This document shows, piece by piece, positions 23,623 to 34,980 of a DNA stretch of 64,000 nt. The first letter of the stretch is position 1; the number at the start of each line of letters is the position of its first letter. The DNA is from Armigeres subalbatus (lineage: Eukaryota > Arthropoda > Insecta > Diptera > Culicidae), in NCBI RefSeq assembly GCF_024139115.2, contig NW_026942464.1, positions 1-64,000 of the forward strand. The letters are read 5' to 3'. Below the pieces are notes generated by a model. It was given only the letters and a program-made list of their open reading frames with translations, did no database searches and was not told the DNA's origin. A program made the position numbers and the translations under genes.

Positions 23623-23950
23623 GGCGTGGTAAGGCCACCTGGAAAGCCGGCAATGCGCTGGCACGATACCATGGTGTTCTTCTAAAAAAGCGAGTCACGA
23701 TGTTCGATGCTGCAAGGACACGCAGCTAACCTCGAGGGTGCGTCATGCACTGGCCCCCCTTTGAAGCATTACTTTCTGGTTGTACCGAAGGGACGATGGG
23801 CTTGGCGGCAATGGAAACGGTTTAGCTGGTCGGGGATGCAGCCCTGCCTCCCTCATTGGAGGTGGCCCCTAACCCAGCACTTCCTGGTCAACCCAGGATG
23901 TCTGTTGAGCAGATTCCCCCTCCATTGTTTAGGAAGAAAAAAAAAAAAAA

Positions 23951-25560
23951 ATATGAGTTCAATTTGGTTGCACTTATGTGATGATAGTGGATTGAGCATC
24001 GTCACAGGTCCATGAAGTTGGGCGATGTCGATATGACTTCAATTTTGATGCACTATGATGATAGTGAATTGGCGCTCGCTGAGATCAATGGGGTGGGCCA
24101 GTATCGTGAGTTCAATTTGGTTGCACTTATGTGGTGATAGTGGATTGAGCGCTCGTCTGAGTCAATGAGGGCGGCGCAGTATCGATGAGTTCAGTTTGGT
24201 TGCACTCATGTGATGGTATGGTGGATTAGACGCTCGTCTGATTTCATGAGGCGGGCACAGTAGCGAAGTTCAATTAGGTTTCTCAAGGGATGTAGATTGA
24301 GCGCTCGTTTGAATTCTTGGGCGGTCGCAGTGTCGATATAGTCAATTTTGTCTGTATATAGTGATTGACGCTCGCTGAGTCCATGAGGCGCACAGTAGTT
24401 TAGTTCAATTGGTTTCTCGGGGAATGTAGATTGAGCGCTCGTTTGAATCTTGGGCGGTCGCAGTGTCGATATAATCAATTTGTTGTACTGCTCGTCTGAG
24501 TCCATGAGGCGGGCACGGTAGCATTTGAGTTCAATTAGGTTTCTCTAGGCGATAGTAGAATGAACGTCAAGGAATGAGATTGAGCGCTCGTTTGAATCCT
24601 TGGGGCGGTCGCAGTGTCGATATGAGATCAATTGGTTACTTATGTGATGATAGTGGATTGAGCGCAATCTGAGTGAGGCGGGCAAGTAGCATTTAAGTTC
24701 ATGTTTCTCAAGAATGAGAATGAGCGCTCGTTTGAATCTTGGGTGGTCGCAGTGCGATATGAGTCAATTTGGTTATACTGTGTAGTGCGCTGTAGATCCA
24801 TGAAAGCGGGCAGTAGTATTTGAGTTCATTTGGTTTCTCTGGAGATGACAGATTGAGGCTCGTTTGAATCCTTGGGGCAGATGCGGTGTCGTATAAGATC
24901 AATTTGGTTGTACTGCTCGTCAGATCAATGAGGGCGGTAGCATTAGGTCCATTTAGGTTTCTCTCAAGGAGATAGTAGAATGAGGCTCGTTTAGAATCCT
25001 TGGGGGCGGTCAGTGTTATGCGATCAATTCGGTTGTACTGTGATGATAGTGGATTGAGCGCAGTCTGAGTCAATGAGGGCGGGCACAGTAGCATTTTGAG
25101 TTCAATTAGGTTTCTCTAAAGAGAAATGATTGAGCGCTCGTTTGAATCCTTAGGGCGGTCACAGTGTCGATAGAGATCAATTTGGTTGTAATGCTCGTCT
25201 GAGTCATGAGGGCGGGCAGAAGTAGCATTGAGTCCATTTGGTTTCTCAAGGAGATAGTAGAATGTAAGTAGAATGATGCTCGTTTGAATCATTGGGGCGG
25301 TCACGTGTCGATATGCGATCAATTTGTTTACACTTGATGATAATAGTGGATTGAGCGTCTGAATCAATGAGGGCAGGCACAGTGTCGAAATGACAATTTG
25401 GTTGCACTTATGTAGTGATAGTGGATTGAGCCTCGTCTGAGGCCATGAGGGCAGGCACAGTAGCATTTTGAGTTCAATTGAAGTTTCTCAAGGCGATAGT
25501 AGAATGAGCGCTCTTTGAATCCTCGGGTGGTCACAGTGCCGATGTGAGATCAATTCAATT
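23951..25560. repeat. 82 bp satellite, deletion-riddled block in arm 1
   Basis: The units belong to the GTTTCTCTAAGGAG subfamily and match, in reverse complement, the array at 59390-61357. Relative to that array most differences are losses of 1-5 bases (for example GCGCTCGCTGAG for GCGCTCGTCTGAG, or GTCGATATAGTC for GTCGATATAAGATC). The block is about 350 bp shorter than its partner. Low-quality consensus or real decay are both possible. Confidence 0.88.
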
Positions 25561-27160
25561 ATTTTAATAAATAAATGTATTTCTTATTTCAGCAATCGTA
25601 CACTACTTTTAATACATTTACTAACCGTCTCATAATTTTAATCCACAATAAATAAGTAGATTGTTAGAAGCCAGATAAATTTTAGAAAAAGTGATATTGT
25701 AAGACCTCAGCTATTAGCAGACAGGACTTTGATTTCTGTAGAAACTTCTTATAGTTGAGAAAATCATATTTGAAAAAATTTTACCTCTAATTGAATATTA
25801 AAAGGTTTTCTGAACTTGAAGATACAAAAGTTGAAGAGTTAATCATACATCGTGAACCATGCTAACATAATCCTGATTTGGCATCAAAACATTTTCACTT
25901 GTTGAAAACTACCAAAAATATGTGAATTGATAGTACGGTTTTTTTAAAAAACACGTTGGGGACATAGGAAGGGGTCAAAATCTACAAAAAAGTGGATTGC
26001 CCTAGAATTAGTAAGAGACATAACCATTCAACTAATTCCTTCATAAAAATAATTTATTTTGATTAAAAGTTATGAAAATTTTCAATGAAATTGTTATGCG
26101 GATACATTCAGTACAAGCAAGCATGTATATATTTTCTACATTTCTTAAAAAGGCACAATTTTAATGGTATACATGGCCAAACCCCCATAGATAATTCTCA
26201 TTGCCACATGGTTAAATTCATCTACCCAAAATGAAGTTCAAACAAGTCAAATAGTTCAATTCCTTAATTCAAGATCGTTGCTGGGGAAGCCAAATTTTAG
26301 TCGAATGGGCAGCCTGAGCTTTAGTATTTGATTTTAGTATTTGATTTGAGTTTCGTTTGATCATGTGTAGAAAAGTATCAAATTCTAAGTTGTTTCCACC
26401 TAACGAAAGGTTTGAATAGGTTAAAACCTAAGTTTGAGATAAACCCTTCAACCCAATTTTTAATTCCCCATCAGACTTATCGTTAGGTGGTTTACTTTTT
26501 CTGTTTCTGATATCATCGGTGGAATAGAACAACTAAAACAACTCAAAATTTAGGTTGTTTGATCGATCCGTGTATAATAACCATATTTCATCTTTGCTTT
26601 TGGAAATGTTAATTTAAAATGAACAAATCTTAACAAGAAAACAAAACCTTTTTGTTTCTTTATTTTTTATCTTTATTAAGAAGATTTTCAGCCCTAGGCT
26701 GCCTCAATAAATCTTTCTTAAATTCAATTACATTAAAATGTGAACAGTACTGCTTGATATCATGATTGACGTAATAACCTTTCAAAATTTCAGCTAATTT
26801 AACTTCTTTCGCATTTACTGAGTAATTCAATCGTTGTAACATCGATAAGTTGCGTATCTCAAACCTCATTTAAGTTTTACGGTAAATTTTTAAGATTTGC
26901 GATTTGTCTTCAAGTAATTCAAATATCAAATATAAAATCATGGGCAGATTAAGTACCCAACATTTTATATTAAATATTCAAAATAGCAAAGTTCATTTAA
27001 TCATCTACAATGTTCTGTAAAATTGTTCTGAAACAAACCAACAATCGAGTCAGAACCAATTTCCAAATCAGATGTCGAATGTCGGAGGTGTATTTTCCTA
27101 TAAATTTTGACTCAAAGCCCATAAAAACATCTAATCAAATGCGCAGCTTATGCTACAAGC
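25561..27160. other. AT-rich spacer of arm 1, no gene seen
   Basis: The sequence is AT-rich with frequent stops in all frames. It is mirrored at about 57610-59389. Short paralogous open frames (for example 26660-26869 minus) are not preserved as reading frames in the other arm, so I do not call them as genes. Confidence 0.7.
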
Positions 27161-28440
27161 GATTGAGCTTAAATTTTGAGGATTGATATTCTTACCATAG
27201 ACACAATCCAAGAGGGCGTAATTCGACAACTTTTGTTTCCTGGCGAGTCTACTGGATACCTTGCGTAGGCGCGGGGTTCATAGTAACTGAGCGCTTGCAA
27301 GAGCCCTATGATGGCAAACACAGCACGAGTTTGATCTAAATATGTTGCACTGAGACGTTCATAGTGACTTGAGCGCTCGCCAGAGTCCCATGAGACGGAC
27401 ACAGCATGAATTTAAGTACAAAATTGTTACTCTGAGACGTTCAAGTGAATTAGCCTAATTTCCATAACGACTTATCTGCTTTGTATAAAGATCAAACGTC
27501 AGATTTGACGAATCTGATGGCATTCCATCTACACCATCTACACGTAAGTGAAGGCTTCGACTACCTGTTATGGTGTTGGTTTCGTGGATCATTATTTCAA
27601 ATCAACGTTAACTTTTACAAAACCAATAATCGTTTTAAATTGTTATTGAATCGAGTGCCCCCAGAGTCCCATAGGGCGGACACAGCATTGTTACTCTGAT
27701 TCGTTCATAGTGAATTGAGCGCTCGCCAGAGTCCCATAAGGGAAAAACAACATGAATTTGAGTACAGGATTGTTACTCTGAGACGTTTATAGTGAATTGA
27801 GCGCTCCTAGAGACCATGAGGCGGATACATCATGAGTTTGAGTTCAAAACTGTTGCCTTGAGACGTTCTATAGTGTCTTGAGCCCTCGCTGAGAATCCAT
27901 GAGGCATGACTCAGATTCGATTTGATTACAATTTGGTTACTCGTAGGTGCTCATAGTTAAATGGTGATCGTCTAAGTCCCATGTGGTGGACATGAATTTG
28001 ATTGAGTACAATTCGGTTACTCTGAGGCTTTCATAGTGAATCAGACGATCATCAGTTCTCGAAGGCGGACACAGATTCGATTTGCGTAATTTGATTCTCT
28101 GAGCCTGGGGTGTTCATTGTGAAATGAGTGATCATCTGAGTCCTTGAGTGGGCGGACATAGTTGATTTACTGGGGCCTTCATGGTAAGTTGATAGATCCT
28201 TTGAGTTTTGTAGTGCGGACATAGTATCAATTTTAGTACAATATGTTTGATTCAGGCATCCATAATGAGCTCAGCAACGTCGAACCATGAAGTTAGACAC
28301 GATTCGATTTGAGTACATTATGGTTACTCTGAGACCTTCATTGTGAGTTGGGCGTCTTGTGGGTCATGTGAGGGCGGCCTTAGTAGCAATTAGATGACAA
28401 TTTAGTGCTCTAAGGCATTCATAAATAGTTTGTTTTGGTC
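27161..28440. repeat. Diverged old stratum of the 82 bp satellite (arm 1)
   Basis: Units read TTGAGCGCTCGCCAGAGTCC, then CATGAGGCGGACACAGCATG, then AATTTGAGTACAAAATTG and TTACTCTGAGACGTTC. The step is about 80-85 bp. The layout matches the main satellite (GAGCGCTCG, GAGTCCATGAGG, GCGGGCACAG, TTGAGTTCAATT) but at much lower similarity, and decay increases towards 28440. The array is interrupted near 27450-27655 by a foldback element. Confidence 0.75.
27450..27655. mobile_element. Foldback MITE, decayed copy (arm 1)
   Basis: It contains AATTTCCATAACGACTTATC and GACGAATCTGATGGCATTCC, which match both inverted ends of the better-preserved copy at 57162-57392 in arm 2. One end of this copy has been replaced or rearranged around 27590-27650. 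Confidence 0.6.
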
Positions 28441-30069
28441 GATTGATGAACATTTAAAATTAAAATTTAAGCCAATTACCTTATTAGTTTCCATTTCGTG
28501 ACACCACGATAACAAATTTGTCTTGCTAGACAACGGACAGCACTCTCATCAACACTTTTGTTGATTAGTGATAAATTTTCCGATGCCGAAAAAAATCTTT
28601 TACTGAGTAGGAATCAAACCGACATTTCTCAGCACATGCCACTAGACGATTGAAGTTACCCAGAAGCATTTTAAACGTCCAAAACACATGGGCGTAAAAC
28701 TGTTATAATGATAAAGCTTAGGGTGTGAAAACAAGCATTTTATGAATGTTGTTCAATGAAGATAGGGAAAGACGGTTTGGCAGGTTTTGTTCTATTATTG
28801 GCAAAAAACTAACTAAATTGGCAGGGGGGTTTTGTCCATCGAATTTTATGAAATTTGGCCACAATATTCTTTGATATAAAAAAGAATGTTTAGGCCATGA
28901 CCCTAATCAGTCATAAAAAACCTGCCAATAATAAAACAAACTCCAAAGCCGTCATTCCCCTACCTAAATTTGTGGAGACAGCAAAAAAGAAAAAATGTCG
29001 GGTGCAGGCGAAATTCAAGACGTGAGCGTAAAGACATTTGTTCAGTTTGGAGCTGAGTCGATTGGTATATAATATATTGGTCTAAGAGCCTTTTATAAAA
29101 GTTCGTTGTCGGAGTAAATATAGCCTTTCTTTGAAATGATCAGAGTGCAAAATTTTCCTGAAAGCTTGCAAATTGGTGAAAATATCTTCAGAAGTTTCGA
29201 TACTGGTTTGAAGCTATTTCAAAAGGCATTCTAAGTTGGCGGTATTTCCTTTAGAAAATGTTTTGATAATATGAGGTGAATTAGAAGAGCTAGCATTGTC
29301 AAAGTTAAAACATTTCGTAGAAAACAACTTTGTTGAGGCAGTCGTACATCAGTTCGAGGTAGCGTAGGACCTCTAAATTAAGTAAAGTTTTCTAATTTTT
29401 TAGATAAAATGCATTGGTATTAAATGGAGCGATTTAAATAGACAACAAAAACTTGACTTGAACAGAGGGGAGTAATCAAGAAAAAATCAATATTCAATAC
29501 AAAGTACGAGTTGAAATTTCGACCAATGTTTTACTCATCAACATAATTGTTTTCGAAAGAAGTCGGCACATAGACCTGAAAATCATTACGATGCAATCAA
29601 TGAGTTTAGAAAGCGAAATTTCATTGGTATTTTGAAAACTATAGGGTTCCGTTCCATCACAGTCTATATTTTGAATATCCTATTTCATTAGAATTTCACT
29701 TTCATTCTAACATGCCAGTTGAACTCGAGCAAAAACGTGCACGCCACGGATAGTCGATTGGCCAACTAATGATTATTTGAATTGACCAGTAAATCAGTAA
29801 ACGATGAATTTGAGGAGTGTTATGTCTGTTTGTCTGTGCTTTACATGAATTCTTGTTTATGCAGACTATTGACGCATCAAACTAATATCTGGTGTTACTC
29901 TGGCGGTATTACGTGTTTTGTTTGATCTAAAATAAGTATTAAATTAGATTTATTCACATTTAGGCGTGGGCGCAATTTTCAAATCAAAAAAGTTTGATGG
30001 GCGGATTTTCCAAGGGCGCATAATTTTAAATGTATGAGTAACCAGCTCTGATTTGCCATGACAGCACTG
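28441..30069. other. Spacer of arm 1, no gene seen
   Basis: This is AT-rich sequence mirrored at 54458-56395. No reading frame longer than about 60 codons is shared between the two arms. It contains one MITE (28763-28962), and at about 29300 it contains the empty site of the MITE found at 55258-55462 in the other arm. Confidence 0.65.
28763..28962. mobile_element. About 200 bp MITE with long TIRs (arm 1 copy)
   Basis: The ends are TAGGGAAAGACGGTTTGGCAG and, inverted, TAGGGGAATGACGGCTTTGG. Both are followed by TTTGTT and a TATTATTGGCA segment, giving imperfect inverted repeats of about 50 bp. A copy sits at the mirrored position 55813-56021, so the insertion predates the inverted duplication. 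Confidence 0.75.
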
Positions 30070-30545
30070 TTTTGCGCTCGAGATCGAGTGAAAGGTCGGT
30101 GTTGGAAATGATTTCGAGTTGCACCCAGTCGCACTCACCACGGCGGCGATGAAGGCGACTGCAGATTATACTGAGATCCATGTTTTCACTGCATTGATTG
30201 TGAAATATTTCTACCCTAGTAACCACGACTAATCAGGACGCAGATGAAAATCAGCGCAAAATTGATCGAGAAGCTGGATATGACTGGTTGAGCTCCAAGT
30301 CCAAGATTTGATTTCTATGTGACCCCAAATGACATGAGTGAAATCCGATGATAGCAGCTCACCCATGGGTTCGTATTACGGCGGAGATCTGGAGAAGAGA
30401 GTGAAGAATGTTGCTCTCACCAATTGACACGCTGGGTGTTCATCAACAACCCATTTCCCTTCTTCTCTTGTGAAAAGCCTTGTTGCTCGGGGAGACGAAG
30501 ATGAACACACTGAGCATGTTGTATTTGAGATACCGATTAACCCTT
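30070..30545. other. Start of the loop; copy of a dispersed repeat
   Basis: No gene is evident. The part at 30335-30465 (GGCGGAGATCTGGAGAAGAG, AATTGACACGCTGGG) is related to sequences at 36860-36985 and 45395-45480. It is therefore one of at least three dispersed copies of an unnamed repeat. Confidence 0.5.
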
Positions 30546-31260
30546 GTGTGGCCAGCTGGGTACCCAGGTACCTTTGGAATTCAATTCGCGATATCTAAAT
30601 GAATTTTTCATATTGGAGTTGAAACTCTATCATATCCACAATAATGAAGCCAAAATCGATTGTGGGTTAACTGAAATTTTTGGTTAGGAGGGGTGGAGGG
30701 AGGGTTCGACATTTTTACCCTTTAAATGGCCGGCTGGGTGCAGGTACCACGAAACTAAAATACTTATATTTTGAAGATTTTAACCATTTTTAATCGTTTA
30801 ATTCGTTCGTCGATTCAAAATTTTTGTCCTTTATTTTGCTGTTTAGGATTGGACCACCGAGGAAATCCAGTTTTGAGTTGCTGCATAGATTACACTGATC
30901 GTGGATTTCGATGAGTAATTAGCAATATGAGTATCAAACTTCTTGATATTTCACCAGCAGGTTGATTTTTATTGATTTAAGGTCCATCAGACGTACAGAT
31001 CTTCAATTGGCCATTCAAACAGGTTCTCGAGGGGTCATAAGTGGCCATGAACACTTTTCGAGGAACATCAATAATATGGGTATCGACTTCTTGAAATTAT
31101 TTCTAACATTATGTTCTTGACAAGTTGAGTCCGGGTAGCCACTTTGGAACCAGGTGGGGAGGGAGGGGCGGGAGGTGTTTGGTCAATGTTGGCCAAAACG
31201 TTTCTCAATGGATCCCCAATAATATGGATGTTAAATTCTTGGAAACTTCCACATGGGCTG
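30546..31260. repeat. Diverged tandem repeats (about 180 bp and about 150 bp steps)
   Basis: TGTGGCCAGCTGGGTACCC near 30550 and AATGGCCGGCTGGGTGCAGG near 30725 mark a diverged unit of about 180 bp. Downstream, AATATGAGTATCAAACTTCTTG (near 30922), ATAATATGGGTATCGACTTC (near 31070) and ATAATATGGATGTTAAATTC (near 31218) mark units about 150 bp apart. A related single unit lies near 34765-34820. Confidence 0.6.
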
Positions 31261-32968
31261 TTGTTTATCTTGGTTCCAACAGATAGCGAAGAAATTTGAT
31301 GGCTATTTCGGAACAGAGTTTAGTAGAAGGGCCAAGAATGGTCGTGACACATTCTACAGACAGATCCTGAAGAACCAACTTTTAAACTCAATTTTGACAT
31401 TATCCATGTGTTTCCATATTTTACAATACCTAAATCATCAAAGAAAATATTTTGTATGTTATTAGTTGACGAAAATAAGTTTTGAACTAACAATTAGTTT
31501 AATAGATAATAATGAAGAGACGGCTGTTTAGACATATGGAAATTGACTGTAAATTGGGTTCTGATGCATCAATTTACCTCTATTTACCTATTGAAAGAAG
31601 AAAAGGTATAGAATCTATTGCCCTATGGCAGAATTTGATTTGAAATTGAAGAAACGATTTCCGGCAAGGTAAAATCGTAGATCACTAAAAACGTTGTAAC
31701 GTCACGAAAAATTATTATTTTTAAATTTTCTGAGAGAGTACATATAAGCCTTGAATTAAATTTCATTATGCTCTTTGTACTCAAAAAAGCTTTGTTTGAT
31801 GGTAATAGAAAGAAAATCGGTGGTAAATAGCCTGAGTTTCACCTATAAGTGAAGTTTGCGTTGTAACGTCTTGAAACATTCTTCATAGAAGCCTACGGAG
31901 CTTGTAACATGTCCGGACAGATTGAACGAATTTGTGTTCAACTCTAGGTTGAACATATAAATATAAATACGAAAGCGAGTTTCAATTGATGTGATATAGG
32001 GTGAAGTAGTGCTTGGGCGATATCACCCATTTCCAATCGGAATATACAGGACAGTGAAAAATCTGTTAGATTATTCTCATAGTAAAATAAAGCGGGTACT
32101 AACAAAGTGATGCACAACATAGTACTATTTTTTCGATGAATAAATACAACGATGGCAATTGATATTGCTTACAGTACAACCAGCATATTGACCACAATCT
32201 GAACTCTAGACTTCAGGGAATGGATTTCAAAGCTCGATGAAATGCGTTTGCACCTCGCAGATCCGATGGCGTTAAAATTTGTTCTCGAATGCCTTTGCAT
32301 TACAAGCAGAAACAATGAAAGCGTAAGTAGCTGCTGATTTATATAAAACACTAATTAATCCTCGTTCGTTCAAAGGTTTAGAAACGTAAGAAAAGACTGA
32401 AATAACACTGATTGGTGGAAAATTATTTTTAAGATTTACGCTTTTACGCAATGTGAATTGTCCTGCCAAACGCAACTTGTTACCTTAATCGGACAAACAT
32501 AAATGCGAAAAGTGATTTTTAATAGGTTTGTATTTTAGTATTTTGGCCATAACTTTTGATCACACAAAGACTCAGTTTGTCCAATTTTCAATAGGAAACA
32601 ATGAGACAAGTTCCCGTCGAATGCAACTAACATGAGCAAATTAATTAAGGTTATGATGAGTGATGATATAATGGTGAGTTTTTTTCATGGTTTTAGTGTA
32701 TAATTTTTTTATTTTGGCCAAACATTTAATCATAATGCGATCGGGCTAATAAGATATGACTGGACAGGATTCTCAAATCCAGTTGCAATTTGTCACGAAA
32801 CAAATTGGTTGAAGTTAAATTGCGAAAATGAGTGATATTTTCTTGCGCTGAACATACACACATACATACACGCGCAGACATCCTCAATTCATCGAATTGA
32901 GTCGATTAATATGTAACACTATGGGTATCAGGGCTTCTATAAAAAGCTTATTTTGGAGCGAACATATA
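31261..32968. other. Unique-looking AT-rich sequence, no gene seen
   Basis: Only short, low-complexity frames occur. The motif GTTGTAACGTCACG appears near 31693 and, with two changes, near 31860; it recurs further right. An ACACACATACATACACGCGC run lies near 32850. Confidence 0.5.
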
Positions 32969-33220
32969 CCAACCGGTGTTATTAGATTTCTAGATCTACC
33001 AAAATCTGCTTCTAAAGAACTGAGCATATACGAAATTGTTAGATTCTTATACAGAAAATATGAAAGCTCTCATAAAAATATTATTGAAAAGCTAACAAAA
33101 TTGTAAGGTCTCAACACAATATTTGTATAAGAATCTACAATTCCATATGCCCAGTTCCCATACAGATTTTGGTAGAGGTTTATACATAATTGTTAGAAAA
33201 TCTAACAATCGCCAGTTGGG
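32969..33220. mobile_element. Foldback element, about 90 bp arms
   Basis: CCAACCGGTGTTATTAGATTT at the left matches, inverted, the right end TCTAACAATCGCCAGTTGGG. Inside, CTACCAAAATCTGC, GAGCATATACG and GTTAGATTCTTATAC pair with GTATAAGAATCTAC, CATATGCCCAGTTC and CAGATTTTGGTAG. The loop is about 60 bp. The 69-codon frame across it (32897-33106) is an artefact of the arms. Confidence 0.7.
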
Positions 33221-33912
33221 TGCTAACTCTCCGTTACTTAGTATGAGAAAGGCAAAAGGCACATCAATGAATAGACTGTGGCCAGAATCTTATTTAGGTC
33301 TTTTCAATGATGAACTTATATTCTCAAAAAACAGTTAAAGGTCTGTTCTAAAATCTCATTGTGCTCATTCGTTTCCCTTATCGAATTATTTATACTAAAA
33401 TATATCGCGTACATACATGATCAACGCTAGACCTCGGCCAGGTTACTGAATTTGTTTTACGAAAAATACTGCCTCAAAGGTACCAGTTTGTTGGAACAGA
33501 ATAATTTGTAAAGCCATCAATATGAGATGTCGCGGTGTAGAAGTCTGGGCGTCAATGAATCAGTAGCTGCATCTACGCCGTCGATATAAAATGAAATGTG
33601 ACACTATCAACGATGGTGTTGATAAACAATATATAAGATAACTAATGATAGATTTCTTGAAGTATCTTGTATTTTGCGTGGAATAAACAATCTGTCGGCG
33701 ATTTTCAGATCTTGTCTTGCTATTGCAGTTATCTTGATTTGGCGTTTGGCTTAAACATCAAGCATGCCGTTTAGAATATGATGTCTAATGGCACACAACT
33801 TCTTCTACTATCACGATATAATTATCATTTTGATTTCGATATATTTTTTCATAAAATATTTAATTCGGTTATGCCGCAATGTTTACATAAGACCAAATAC
33901 TAGGTATTATGA
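33221..33912. other. No gene seen
   Basis: AT-rich sequence with stops in all frames. A GTTACTTAGTATGAGAAAGGC segment (near 33233) looks like part of a dispersed repeat, but I cannot delimit it. Confidence 0.45.
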
Positions 33913-34095
33913 AAAGATATTTTAGTTACAGATAAGATTGTCGCTTCGTTCCTTTGTTCTGCTGTCCGAAACATTGTGGTACATACTGTCAAATCAATAT
34001 GATTTGCCTTCATTTGACATTTGTCCCCTATCCTCCAGCAAAAGATGTTCCGGACAGCGACAGCGGCAATCTTTATCTGTAACTAAAATATCTTT
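33913..34095. mobile_element. 183 bp foldback MITE
   Basis: The left end AAAGATATTTTAGTTACAG with ATAAGATTGTCGCT pairs with the right end AGCGACAGCGGCAATCTTTA and TCTGTAACTAAAATATCTTT. Further in, GCTGTCCGAAACAT pairs with ATGTTCCGGACAGC. A target duplication is not clear. Confidence 0.75.
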
Positions 34096-34980
34096 AACGA
34101 TATCTTTCGAACGATCCGTTTTTGTTTTCTGCAGTGGGATCTGCAAAACCAAAATATGTGTTCAGATTGCATATTTGGGCATTGGATTTGACACTCAAAT
34201 GCATTGATTAAAAACCAGGATTTCGTCTAATAAATTATCGAATATTTATATCTTCCCTATTTTGGTACAATAACAAACCATACGGATCAAAAACTTATGT
34301 TAAAATTGATTTTATAGTGGAATACTTTTTCGTGACGTTACAACACGATGAAAAAACCTGTTTTTAGTAGCTCGCGTTGCTAACGTCACGAAATGATGTC
34401 AGAATAAAACGAACTTAGTCCATGTTTAAGCATATTACCCGTAAGTCATCAATTATCCTCATATATTTGAGGGTGTTCATTATTTTTTGGAGTAAAATAA
34501 CGATCAGAGCAGATAATTAACCATGTTTAAGTCGAGGTACCGAGTCACGAATCACGCGCGTTGTAACTCACGCAGCAAATTTCATCCCAAGCATTTTCTA
34601 CCTGGAATTCCAGTTGATATATCTATTCGATCAGAAATTTTATAAGGATTCTGAATATGTAATAATATACATATGTTTACTGATGTTTTATGCAAGTTTT
34701 TTCTTCAAAAAACATTTAAAGAGTACGTCAAAACGTTGTAACGTCACGCCAGATGTGTCTCATACATTTCCAATGGAACCTCAACAATATGGGCATCAAA
34801 CTACTTGAAATTGCCTCAGCAGTGTGTTTCTGATTGTTTTAGAGCCACCAGGCGTGCTGACTTTATAGTTTCCATTTAGGACATGTTCCGTAGGGGTGTT
34901 AAGTAATATAAGTACTTTTCAATAAATAAATATAAAAAAATGAAAGGCTACGGTTTTTTGTAACCCATATGTTGAGAGCC
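34096..34980. other. No gene; several GTTGTAACGTCACG motifs
   Basis: The 14-mer occurs inverted at 34331-34344, with a one-base insertion near 34376-34390, and directly at 34735-34748. A single unit of the AATATGGGCATCAAACTAC repeat lies near 34788-34820. Nothing coding is recognisable. Confidence 0.5.

Larger units (their letters stand above)
21116..23950 (+). mobile_element. R1-like non-LTR retrotransposon, internally deleted (copy 1)
   Basis: A 13-bp target duplication ATATGAGTTCAAT (21103-21115 and 23951-23963) and a poly(A) tail (about 23937-23950) define the ends. The order is a GC-rich 5' leader beginning GGGGGCAGCAGGGAC, a gag-like ORF1 with zinc knuckles, then directly the C-terminal zinc-finger part of ORF2. 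The endonuclease and reverse transcriptase, present in degraded form in the copy at 37658-43765, are missing. The deletion junction lies just after the ORF1 stop, near 22996-23010. The element therefore cannot encode its own mobility. Confidence 0.9.
21300..30069 (+). repeat. Large inverted duplication, arm 1
   Basis: This stretch pairs with the reverse complement of 54458-64000. Position 21300 pairs with 64000, and the ORF1 pieces 21338-22048 and 63252-63962 align without length change. The retrotransposon tails, satellite, spacers, old satellite units and two MITEs occur in the same mirrored order. The inner breakpoint is near 30069, just after CCATGACAGCACTG. The outer end of the match cannot be seen because the window stops. 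Confidence 0.9.

Noticed and set aside
26660..26869. 69-codon minus frame in arm 1 as a small gene
   Set aside because: The mirrored sequence near 58010-58220 carries frame changes and an altered reading, so the frame is not maintained.
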